Shown one piece after another: positions 1 to 5,739 of a DNA stretch of 6,449 nt (positions are counted from its first letter, which is position 1; each line of letters begins with the position of its first letter). Source of the DNA: Candidatus Sulfotelmatobacter sp. (lineage in GTDB: Bacteria > Acidobacteriota > Terriglobia > Terriglobales > Acidobacteriaceae); contig JASIKQ010000206.1 in NCBI GenBank assembly GCA_030049565.1, positions 1-6,449 on the forward strand. Direction: 5' to 3'. The position numbers were made by a program, and so were the translations under genes. The notes beneath the pieces were generated by a model. The model made no database searches. It saw only the letters and a list, made by a program, of their open reading frames with translations, and had not been told where the DNA came from.

Positions 1-1378
1 AGAGCATATGGCCGATAGGATATTCAATTTGGTCGTGTCCCTGAACGTGATGCACAACCGCCAGTTCGCCCTTTGCATCCCAGTCGGCCCAGGGAACATC
101 TTGCAGCACTTCGCGGGGAGAGCCTCCCGCCAGCGGTGTGCGTGCCAGCGTTGCACCTTTGATTTCCAGGTGGGCCCCAGGCATTCCGCGCAGCGCCAAA
201 GCCAGTTCGCCCGTGCCGGAGACGGCCAGCAGGTTCGCATCCTCAACATTCACTCGCTGGGTCAAGTGCGACTCCCCCACCGTAGAAAAAATCTGCACGG
301 GCTTGCCATTCCAGGCGGCACCGTAGATGATTGCGCGAAAATCGGGGGCGAAGCGCGCCGAGTAGATTGTGCCCTGTTCGAAAGTTAATCGCTGGTAGGA
401 AGGGACAACGGTTTTGTGGCTTAGCTGATTTCCTAAAACGAGCAGCAATGCGAGCAGGAAAACTACAGCCACGGCCCATGGAAGAATTCTTGATCCGGAT
501 CGCTGGGTTCTCAAACGCACCGCGCGCTCACCGGCCGCCTCCGTCAGAGTCGAAAGCGAAAAGGCCAGATCGCGAGCCGATTGAAAGCGATTCTCCGGCT
601 CCTTTTCGAGACAGTGGCGGATGACTTCGCGGCAGGAGAACGGGACCCTGGCCTCGTCGAAATAGTCGTCCGGCGGTTCTTCGCGGAGCACCGCGGTCAT
701 GGTGTCGACCTCGGTTTCGCCGCGAAAAGCCCGCTGGCCGGTCACCATCTCGTATAGAATCGCGCCCATGCTGAAAATGTCGCTGCGGTGGTCGACGGCT
801 TTGCCTCGCAGTTGCTCCGGCGACATGTAGGCAATGGTGCCAACAACCGAGCCGCTCTTCGTGACCGTGGTCAACTGATCCAGGGGACGGCCCTCGTCTT
901 CCACTGCGGGTTGTAACTTTGCCACTCCGAAGTCGAGAATCTTTACTCGCCCGTCAGTAGTAACGAAAAGATTTTCGGGCTTGAGGTCGCGATGAACAAT
1001 GCGATGACCGTGAGCGGCAATCAGGCCCAGTATGACTTGTTGCACGTAATCGACGGCTTGACGAACCGGAAGTGGTCCTTCAGCTAGCGCTCTGCGCAGA
1101 GTCTGGCCCTCGAGCAGTTCGCAAACGATGTAAGGCGAGCCCTCGTGGGAGCCTACGTCATAAATGGCGACGATGTTGGGATGGTTCAGCCCGGCCGCGG
1201 CCCGGGCTTCCAGTTCGAAGCGGCGAAGATGATCGGGATTCGCGCTGGAAGATGGGCGAATCAGTTTAAGAGCGACATCGCGGCCGAGTCGGTCGTCATG
1301 CGCGCGGAAAACTTCGCCCATGGCTCCAGATCCGATTTTTTCGAGGATCCTGTAGTGACTGATGACCCGGTCAGGCAT
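1..1378 (-). CDS. Membrane-anchored Ser/Thr protein kinase with TolB/WD40-like propeller (3' end cut by window edge)
   Basis: Reverse-strand translation from the ATG at 1378 is open for 459 codons to the left edge. An N-terminal Hanks-type kinase domain spans about residues 9-280: glycine loop GSGAMGEVF (16-24), VALK lysine K38, probable helix-C E57, HRDLKPEN (129-136), DFG (149-151), and SPE (186-188) in place of the usual APE. All catalytic residues are present, and the HRD arginine makes it an RD kinase; Thr170, 171 and 173 in the activation loop are possible autophosphorylation sites. A basic stretch (RLRTQRSGSR) precedes one hydrophobic helix at about 301-318, so the kinase should be cytoplasmic and the C-terminus extracytoplasmic. 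From about residue 328 the YQRLTF...SARFAPD...YGAAWNG pattern resembles the TolB/WD40-like propellers of acidobacterial kinases. There are no PASTA repeats. The start is supported by kinase alignment and a candidate promoter just upstream, although I see no Shine-Dalgarno. The substrate is unknown. Confidence 0.93.
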   Translation of the reverse strand, partial: MPDRVISHYRILEKIGSGAMGEVFRAHDDRLGRDVALKLIRPSSSANPDHLRRFELEARAAAGLNHPNIVAIYDVGSHEGSPYIVCELLEGQTLRRALAEGPLPVRQAVDYVQQVILGLIAAHGHRIVHRDLKPENLFVTTDGRVKILDFGVAKLQPAVEDEGRPLDQLTTVTKSGSVVGTIAYMSPEQLRGKAVDHRSDIFSMGAILYEMVTGQRAFRGETEVDTMTAVLREEPPDDYFDEARVPFSCREVIRHCLEKEPENRFQSARDLAFSLSTLTEAAGERAVRLRTQRSGSRILPWAVAVVFLLALLLVLGNQLSHKTVVPSYQRLTFEQGTIYSARFAPDFRAIIYGAAWNGKPVQIFSTVGESHLTQRVNVEDANLLAVSGTGELALALRGMPGAHLEIKGATLARTPLAGGSPREVLQDVPWADWDAKGELAVVHHVQGHDQIEYPIGHML

Positions 1379-1400
1379 GCGCAGGGGAAGACACGCAGGA

Positions 1401-1429
1401 ATGGTAGGAGGGAAGCGGGTTCTAGTCAA
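1401..1429 (-). promoter_or_regulatory. Candidate sigma70-like promoter of the kinase gene
   Basis: Read on the minus strand, TTGACT (1429-1424, 5/6 to the -35 consensus) is followed after exactly 17 bp by TACCAT (1406-1401, 4/6 to the -10 consensus). Transcription would begin near 1394, leaving a leader of only about 16 nt before the kinase ATG at 1378. That would exclude an in-frame TTG at 1429 as the start. The call rests on consensus matching only. Confidence 0.35.
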
Positions 1430-1459
1430 TGACCTATTAAGGCCAGGTTACGGCTAGTA

Positions 1460-1503
1460 GGCTTCCTTGACTTCGGAGCGGGCCTGCGAAATTCAAGGAA
1501 GCC
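1460..1503. repeat. Perfect 11-bp inverted repeat in the divergent kinase/yebC intergenic region
   Basis: GGCTTCCTTGA (1460-1470) and its exact reverse complement TCAAGGAAGCC (1493-1503) flank a 22-nt spacer. Inside, TTCG (1472-1475) can also pair with CGAA (1487-1490), giving a long imperfect hairpin on either strand. Neither side is followed by a T-run, so it does not look like an intrinsic terminator. It lies between the candidate kinase promoter (1401-1429) and the yebC -10 element (1548-1553), where a regulator-binding dyad would be expected. Function is inferred from position only. Confidence 0.6.
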
Positions 1504-1544
1504 CATTAACTTACTGCCCTCCATTCCAGTAGAAAATTGCACCG

Positions 1545-1553
1545 TGTTATAAT
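1545..1553 (+). promoter_or_regulatory. Extended -10 promoter element for yebC
   Basis: TGTTATAAT matches the extended -10 consensus TGnTATAAT exactly. No good -35 hexamer lies 16-18 bp upstream, which fits the extended -10 class, where the TG motif compensates. Transcription would start near 1560 and give a leader of about 88 nt before yebC. I see no leader peptide with a ribosome binding site, and no recognisable riboswitch in that leader. Confidence 0.6.
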
Positions 1554-1647
1554 TTTGTTTCGCCTGCGTGCATACTGAGGCAATCCTGTGATCTCCTCTG
1601 ACGGCGAATTCCGCATCAATTAAGATCAGTAAATACGAGGTCTATCC

Positions 1648-2397
1648 ATGTCTGGCCATTCGAAATGGGCCACAATCAAGCACAAGAAGGGCGCGCTCGA
1701 CGCCAAGCGGGGCAAAATATTTACCCGGCTTATTAAAGAGATCAGCATTGCCGCCAAGAATGGCGGTGGCGATCCCGACTCCAACCCGCGCTTGCGGACA
1801 GCCATAACCGCCGCCAAAGCCGAGAACATGCCGGCCGACAACATCAAGCGGGCGATTCAGCGCGGCACAGGCGAGCTGCCCGGCGCAACCTACGAGGAAT
1901 TTTCGCTCGAGGGTTACGGACCTGGCGGTGTTGCCCTCCTGCTCGATATCAACACCGACAATCGCAACCGCACGGTCAGTGAAATTCGCCATGTCTTCGG
2001 AAAAAACGGCGGCAACATGGCTGAAGCCGGCGCCGTCTCGTGGATGTTTCACAAGAAAGGCGACATCATCATTCCCAAGACTGCGGCAAAAGAGGATGAC
2101 TTGATGAATATCGTTCTCGAAGCCGGTGGCGAAGATTTGAAAGATGACGGTGACAATTGGGAGATACTGACCGACCCCTCGGCGTACGAGTCGGTGCTCG
2201 AAGCGGTCAAGAAGGCCGGCATTGAGCCGGCCTCGTCGAGCGTGGTAATGATTCCGCAGACATATATCAAGCTCGAGGGTCAGGCCGCTAATACCATGAT
2301 CCGCTTAATGGAAGCGCTCGAAGAGCATGATGACGTGCAGAACGTGCACTCTAATTTCGACATCGATCAGAAGCTGCTGGAAGCGGTAGCCGGCTGA
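1648..2397 (+). CDS. yebC: YebC/PmpR/TACO1 family protein
   Basis: This 249-residue cytoplasmic protein matches the family along its whole length (E. coli YebC is about 246). The N-terminal signature [12 protein letters not shown] is at residues 3-14, followed by the helical segment with NPRLRTAI (46-53) and KAENMP (57-62), the EGYGPGG motif (88-94) and TDNRNRT (103-109). The family was long annotated as a DNA-binding transcriptional regulator (PmpR). More recent work on bacterial YebC proteins and mitochondrial TACO1 supports a role in helping ribosomes through polyproline and similar stalling sequences; sequence alone does not separate the roles. The ATG is preceded by GAGG (1637-1640) with 7-nt spacing, and the protein begins exactly at the conserved MSGHSKW. 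It appears monocistronic, with its own promoter and terminator, and ruvC, its frequent neighbour elsewhere, does not follow it. Confidence 0.97.
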   Translation: MSGHSKWATIKHKKGALDAKRGKIFTRLIKEISIAAKNGGGDPDSNPRLRTAITAAKAENMPADNIKRAIQRGTGELPGATYEEFSLEGYGPGGVALLLDINTDNRNRTVSEIRHVFGKNGGNMAEAGAVSWMFHKKGDIIIPKTAAKEDDLMNIVLEAGGEDLKDDGDNWEILTDPSAYESVLEAVKKAGIEPASSSVVMIPQTYIKLEGQAANTMIRLMEALEEHDDVQNVHSNFDIDQKLLEAVAG

Positions 2398-2417
2398 CGT
2401 GCCGGAAAAATAAAATG

Positions 2418-2446
2418 GAGCCGCTCTTTCGGGCGGCTCTTTTATT
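2418..2446 (+). terminator. Rho-independent terminator after yebC, probably bidirectional
   Basis: GAGCCGC (2418-2424) pairs with GCGGCTC (2433-2439). The stem extends by a T-G wobble and a C-G pair to leave a TTTC tetraloop (2427-2430), and TTTTATT (2440-2446) follows. It begins 20 nt after the yebC stop. An A-rich run at 2406-2415 precedes the stem, so the reverse complement also has a T-tract and could stop transcription coming from the other side. Confidence 0.9.
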
Positions 2447-2469
2447 GCGCTATGAGTATTGCGTTATGA
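2443..2469. repeat. Short tandem repeat, 13-mer with 14-bp period
   Basis: TATTGCGCTATGA (2443-2455) is repeated at 2457-2469 as TATTGCGTTATGA, identical at 12 of 13 positions and offset by 14 bp. The first copy starts inside the T-tract of the yebC terminator. Two copies at this spacing could be a binding site for a dimeric regulator or simply a local duplication. No function can be assigned from the sequence. Confidence 0.5.
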
Positions 2470-2515
2470 ACGCCTCGGCATGAAAACACAAACCCAGAAA
2501 AAAAGCAATCGGGAG

Positions 2516-2549
2516 TTTTCAACACTGGCGTGGATAATTCTGTGGAAAA
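2516..2549. promoter_or_regulatory. Cluster of three DnaA-box-like 9-mers
   Basis: Compared with the DnaA box TTATCCACA: TTTTCAACA (2516-2524, forward) has two mismatches, CGTGGATAA (2529-2537, reverse) has one, and TGTGGAAAA (2541-2549, reverse) has one. Their centres lie 13 and 12 bp apart, close to one helical turn. An A7 tract (2498-2504) and a tandem repeat (2443-2469) lie just upstream. No dnaA, dnaN, parAB or gidA gene is present, so this may be a DnaA titration or regulatory site, or chance; the evidence for an origin is weak. Confidence 0.3.
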
Positions 2550-2590
2550 ATGCGGGGGTAATTTTGTAAGTCCTTCATCGACTGATGGTT

Positions 2591-2624
2591 CAGCATTTTG
2601 CACCGCAGAAAGTGCTGCCCTTTT
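2591..2624 (+). other. Hairpin followed by a short T-run in the tlyA leader region
   Basis: CAGCATTTT (2591-2599) pairs with AAAGTGCTG (2609-2617) over 9 bp with one T-G wobble. Two further pairs (G2600-C2606 and C2601-G2605) close an ACC loop, leaving A2607 and G2608 bulged. CCC and then TTTT (2621-2624) follow. It lies 55 nt before the tlyA start. It could be a weak terminator, an attenuator or an RNA-stabilising stem; the stem is AU-rich and the T-run short, so efficient termination is doubtful. Confidence 0.35.
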
Positions 2625-2669
2625 GTGTAGCGAGTAAGCCCGTTTGCAGACAATTTTAATTCCTCTTTC

Positions 2670-2681
2670 AGGCAAATTTTG
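2670..2681 (+). promoter_or_regulatory. Weak ribosome binding site and TTG start of tlyA
   Basis: AGG (2670-2672) sits 6 nt before the TTG at 2679. The reading frame is closed by a TAG at 2628-2630, and no ATG or GTG lies between that stop and the conserved RLDKLL segment of TlyA. The start must therefore be a TTG, at 2679 or 2688, or a rarer codon. Only the 2679 TTG has a purine-rich site at suitable spacing; for 2688 the AGG would be 15 nt away. Confidence 0.55.
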
Positions 2682-3446
2682 CTCCATTTGAAAGTCAGAA
2701 AAGTCAGACTCGACAAACTTCTCGTCGACCGTTCCCTGGCAGTCTCCCGGGAACGGGCTCAGGCGCTGATTCTGGCCGGGAAGGTGTTGGTTAACGATCA
2801 GAAGCTTCGCAAAGCCGGCGCAGAGGTGGAAGAAAATGCTGCGGTCCGCCTGTTGGGCGAAGATCTTAAGTACGTCGGCCGCGGCGGACTTAAACTTGAG
2901 CGCGCGCTCGAGCACTGGAGGATCGATATCAACGGTAAGATTTGCCTGGATGTCGGCGCCTCCACCGGCGGGTTTACTGATTGTCTGTTGCAACACGGCG
3001 CCTCCCGCGTGATTGCCATCGATACCGGCTATGGGCAAATGAACTTCGGGCTGCGCCATGATCCGCGTGTGCGGCTACTGGAAAAAACCAATGCGCGCTA
3101 CATAACCAGAGAACTGATCGGCGAGGAAGTCGATTTCATCGCGGTCGATGTGGCGTTCATTTCGGCGGTTTTGGTCCTTCCAACGGTGATCGACGCCGCA
3201 TTTCCCGCCTCTAGTACGGGGCGCACTGCAAGGCAGATTGTCGTCCTAGTGAAACCTCAATTTGAAGCGGGTCGAGAATTCGTCGGCAAGGGCGGCATCG
3301 TGCGCGACGAGGCCGTGCAGTTGGCGGCCGTGGAAAAGGCAAAAAAATGTTTGCTTGAGCTCGGCTGTCACCACACCGATGTCACCGAATCCCCGATTCT
3401 GGGTGCGGAAGGAAACCGGGAATTTCTGCTGTTGGGAACTTTCTGA
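2679..3446 (+). CDS. tlyA: TlyA family 23S/16S rRNA cytidine-2'-O-methyltransferase
   Basis: This 255-residue protein has an N-terminal S4 RNA-binding domain (about residues 10-60, RLDKLLVDR...SRERAQALILAGKVLVN) joined to an FtsJ/RrmJ-type SAM methyltransferase domain (about 67-255). Visible motifs are VGRGGLKLE (66-74), the SAM-binding loop DVGASTGGFT (91-100), VDVAFIS (156-162), LVKPQFEAG (190-198), GKGGIVRD (203-210) and GNREFLL (245-251). K72, D157, K192 and E248 are the likely K-D-K-E catalytic set of this fold. Characterised TlyA enzymes methylate 23S C1920, and the longer type also methylates 16S C1409; the short N-terminus here suggests the 23S-only type, which is inference. Old annotations call the family hemolysin. 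Translation starts at a TTG. nadK follows after 55 nt, so the two genes may be cotranscribed. No convincing promoter is visible upstream. Confidence 0.95.
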   Translation: MLHLKVRKVRLDKLLVDRSLAVSRERAQALILAGKVLVNDQKLRKAGAEVEENAAVRLLGEDLKYVGRGGLKLERALEHWRIDINGKICLDVGASTGGFTDCLLQHGASRVIAIDTGYGQMNFGLRHDPRVRLLEKTNARYITRELIGEEVDFIAVDVAFISAVLVLPTVIDAAFPASSTGRTARQIVVLVKPQFEAGREFVGKGGIVRDEAVQLAAVEKAKKCLLELGCHHTDVTESPILGAEGNREFLLLGTF

Positions 3447-3478
3447 GAGTTGCTGCCAGCGATTCCTGCTAGATTCTG

Positions 3479-3484
3479 TACAAT
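3479..3484 (+). promoter_or_regulatory. Possible -10 element just upstream of nadK
   Basis: TACAAT (3479-3484) matches 5/6 of the -10 consensus. A start about 7 nt downstream would give a leader of only around 11 nt before the nadK ATG at 3502, which fits the lack of a Shine-Dalgarno there. No -35 hexamer is found at proper spacing, and the TG at 3477-3478 abuts the hexamer without the spacer base of an extended -10. Weak. Confidence 0.2.
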
Positions 3485-3501
3485 CTCTCTTCGCCCTCAA
3501 C

Positions 3502-4413
3502 ATGGCCCACACGCCCTCATCTTCTCCATTGAAAGTCGCAGCTATCATTTCGCGTCCGGAGCGGCCCGAGGTGGCGCGCACCGTTCCCAAACTGCTGAAG
3601 TGGTTACACGCGCATGATTACCGCGTGGTGGTCGATCCTGAAACCGCGAAGTATTGCGATGGCCAGGAAGAGCTGCTGCGCTCACAAATGTCGTCGCGCC
3701 AGCTTGATCTCGTGATCGTACTGGGCGGAGATGGCACGCTGCTTTCTGCCGTCCGCGAGACAGCCTCAACTGACGCCCCGCTATTGGGCGTAAATCTCGG
3801 ATCTCTCGGCTTTCTCACCGACGTGCCCCTGCAATCCTTGTTCGCGATGCTGGAATTGATCGCGCAGCGCCGGGCTTCAGTCGAGCGGCGTTCGCTCATG
3901 CAATGTGAATTGCTGCGTGGTGAAAAGATAGTTGGCACATACATGGCCTTCAACGACGCCGTGGTGAATAAAACGGCTCTGGCGCGGTTGAATAATTACG
4001 ATCTGTTCGTCGATAACGTATTCGTTTCCCGCTACCGCGCCGACGGCATGATCGTGGCCACACCCACGGGATCGACTGCGTACTCTCTTTCAGCCGGTGG
4101 TCCAGTGGTTATGCCGACGGTTCACGCTTTTGTAATCACCCCCGTTGCGCCGCATTCGCTGACGCACCGGCCATTGGTGGTGCCGGATTCGGCGGTGGTC
4201 GAGATCTTGATGCGCACTGACGAAGAAGTTGCTTATCTCAGTCTGGATGGCCAGCCCGGCCTCGATTTGCGTGATGGCGACCGTGTGCGTTGCCGCAAGT
4301 CTGAGCACGTGGTGAGTTTGTTTCGCACGGAAGCCGATTTTTTTCACGTGCTCCGCACCAAGATGAAATGGGGAGAACGAAGCCCACGCAGCAGCGAGGT
4401 CGGCCAGCTATAA
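3502..4413 (+). CDS. nadK: NAD kinase (ATP-NAD kinase, NadK/PpnK)
   Basis: This 303-residue cytosolic enzyme phosphorylates NAD to NADP. Visible motifs are LGGDGTLLSA (74-83, nucleotide-binding and catalytic GGDGT), NLGSLGFLTD (98-107), FNDAVVN (150-156, with ND where many members have NE), the long signature RADGMIVATPTGSTAYSLSAGGP (179-201), the RPLVVPD segment, SLDGQ, and a terminal FHVLRTKMKWGER. Length and motif order are normal. The ATG at 3502 is chosen because conserved sequence (KVAAIISRPERPE) begins about ten residues later. The same frame stays open upstream to 3262, but that stretch lies inside tlyA and does not resemble NadK. No Shine-Dalgarno is seen before 3502, so translation may rely on coupling to tlyA or a near-leaderless message. 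The 3' end overlaps the convergent lysA stop. Confidence 0.96.
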   Translation: MAHTPSSSPLKVAAIISRPERPEVARTVPKLLKWLHAHDYRVVVDPETAKYCDGQEELLRSQMSSRQLDLVIVLGGDGTLLSAVRETASTDAPLLGVNLGSLGFLTDVPLQSLFAMLELIAQRRASVERRSLMQCELLRGEKIVGTYMAFNDAVVNKTALARLNNYDLFVDNVFVSRYRADGMIVATPTGSTAYSLSAGGPVVMPTVHAFVITPVAPHSLTHRPLVVPDSAVVEILMRTDEEVAYLSLDGQPGLDLRDGDRVRCRKSEHVVSLFRTEADFFHVLRTKMKWGERSPRSSEVGQL

Positions 4414-5739
4414 CTCGGCCGCATAAAGGTCGCGTAGCTTTTCGCGGCGGCGAACAATTTTGACCGATTTCCCGCTCACTAATAATTCCGCCGGGCGCGG
4501 GCGCGTGTTGTAATTTGAGGCCAGCACCATCCCGTAGGCGCCGGTATCGAGAATCGCCAGCAGATCGCCCTCTTCCACTTCCGGCAGATTTCTATCACGC
4601 GCGAAGAAATCTCCCGATTCGCAGACCGGGCCAACAACATCTACGGTTTCTTCGCGTGACGAGTTCTGGCGCTGCACCACGGGAGTGATCTCGTGATAAG
4701 CACGATAAAGCGCAGGGCGGATCAAGTCGTTCATGGCCGCATCCACGATCACAAATCGCTTGCCGTCGTTCTGTTTCTTGTAAAGCACCGACGTCAGCAG
4801 CACGCCCGCCGGACCGACAATCGAGCGCCCCGGTTCCAACAGCAAATGAAGATTCAGGCCTCGTAGCGGCTCGATTACGGCGCGCGCATAATTGGCTACA
4901 TACTCGACGAAATTGTTTCGTGGCTGCTGGTATTCAATCCCCAGTCCGCCGCCGACATCGACGTATTCAATTGCATGGCCCTCCGCGCGAAGCGCACGGA
5001 CTAAATCGGCGACCCGCATCATGGCCTCACCGAAGGGTGCAGTCTCGGTAATCTGCGAACCAATGTGAACACTTACCCCGGCAATCTTCAAATACCGCGA
5101 CTTGGCTGCCATGGCGTACAGACGGCGAGCGGCCCCCGTCGGTACGCCGAATTTATGTTTACGCAGGCCGGTTGCGATGTAGGGATGAGTATCTGCCGCC
5201 ACATCCGGATTCACGCGAAGCGCCATTCGCGCCATCTTGCGCTGTTGGGCCGCACACTCAGCCAGCAATAAAAGCTCCGATTCGCTTTCGACGTTGAAGA
5301 TAAGAATCCCGGCTTTGAGAGCCGCGGTCATCTCATCGCGAGACTTGCCCACGCCCGAGAACACGACCCTCCTCGCCACAGTCGAATCGGCGGCCAATGC
5401 CCGCTCCAGTTCTCCGGCCGAAACAACATCGAAGCCGCATCCTTCCTTCGCCAGCAAGCGCAGAATGCTCAAGTTGGAATTGGCTTTGACCGAGTAGCAG
5501 ATGGTATGCAGAACATCCCGAAATGCAGTTTGAAAGACCTTTAGACCTTCACGGATTGCAGTTGCCGAATAGACGTACAAAGGCGTTCCATAACGCTCAG
5601 CCAGCGTGGGCAACAGGACATCATCGCAGCGCAGTATCAGGTTTGCGCCACCGCGCGTTCGCTGCTTGCGAAACACGAACCCCGGAGGCCGCTCAAACCA
5701 GCTGTAAGAATGCCCCAGCACCTGGTTGCGCGGGCTCAT
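4408..5739 (-). CDS. lysA: Diaminopimelate decarboxylase
   Basis: This 443-residue PLP enzyme converts meso-diaminopimelate to L-lysine, the last step of the DAP pathway. It has an N-terminal alanine-racemase-like barrel followed by a C-terminal beta domain. Visible residues are the PLP lysine K85 in CYSVKANSN, HIGSQ (225-229), the phosphate-binding GGGLG (263-267), EPGR (302-305), CESGD (373-377, with the active-site Cys contributed to the neighbouring subunit) and the C-terminal DTGAYGMVLASNYNTRPRPAE. About 32 residues (MSPRNQ...SWFERPPGF...RGGAN) precede the usual family start near LILRCDDV. The ATG at 5739 is chosen because it overlaps the TGA of the upstream phosphatase gene as ATGA. A longer open frame to 5886 lies inside the phosphatase gene and gives an Arg/Ser-rich sequence unlike LysA. 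No strong Shine-Dalgarno is visible, so translation is probably coupled. No terminator separates it from convergent nadK. Confidence 0.96.
   Translation of the reverse strand: MSPRNQVLGHSYSWFERPPGFVFRKQRTRGGANLILRCDDVLLPTLAERYGTPLYVYSATAIREGLKVFQTAFRDVLHTICYSVKANSNLSILRLLAKEGCGFDVVSAGELERALAADSTVARRVVFSGVGKSRDEMTAALKAGILIFNVESESELLLLAECAAQQRKMARMALRVNPDVAADTHPYIATGLRKHKFGVPTGAARRLYAMAAKSRYLKIAGVSVHIGSQITETAPFGEAMMRVADLVRALRAEGHAIEYVDVGGGLGIEYQQPRNNFVEYVANYARAVIEPLRGLNLHLLLEPGRSIVGPAGVLLTSVLYKKQNDGKRFVIVDAAMNDLIRPALYRAYHEITPVVQRQNSSREETVDVVGPVCESGDFFARDRNLPEVEEGDLLAILDTGAYGMVLASNYNTRPRPAELLVSGKSVKIVRRREKLRDLYAAEL

Noticed and set aside
8..388. 126-codon plus-strand open frame antisense to the kinase gene
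   Set aside because: It is Cys/Arg/Gln-rich without any recognisable domain, and it lies opposite the well-supported propeller part of the kinase.
1379..1429. Alternative TTG start of the kinase at 1429
   Set aside because: It would add a Pro/Arg-rich 17-residue tail and overlap the candidate -35 box; the ATG at 1378 lies eight residues before the conserved YRILEKIG.
1145..1432. 95-codon plus-strand open frame opposite the kinase N-terminus
   Set aside because: The other strand here encodes the conserved kinase glycine loop and VALK motif; this frame has no family resemblance.
1578..1590. Possible leader peptide in the yebC 5' leader
   Set aside because: The GTG-initiated frame nearby is only seven codons long and has no ribosome binding site or regulatory codon run.
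2442..3059. 205-codon minus-strand open frame covering the yebC-tlyA intergenic region
   Set aside because: More than half is antisense to tlyA, and the sequence shows no domain. The intergenic part is explained by a terminator and repeats.
3262..3501. 80-codon upstream extension of nadK inside tlyA
   Set aside because: It overlaps the conserved 3' part of tlyA in another frame, is Cys/Ser/Arg-rich and unlike NadK. Family alignment starts just after the ATG at 3502.
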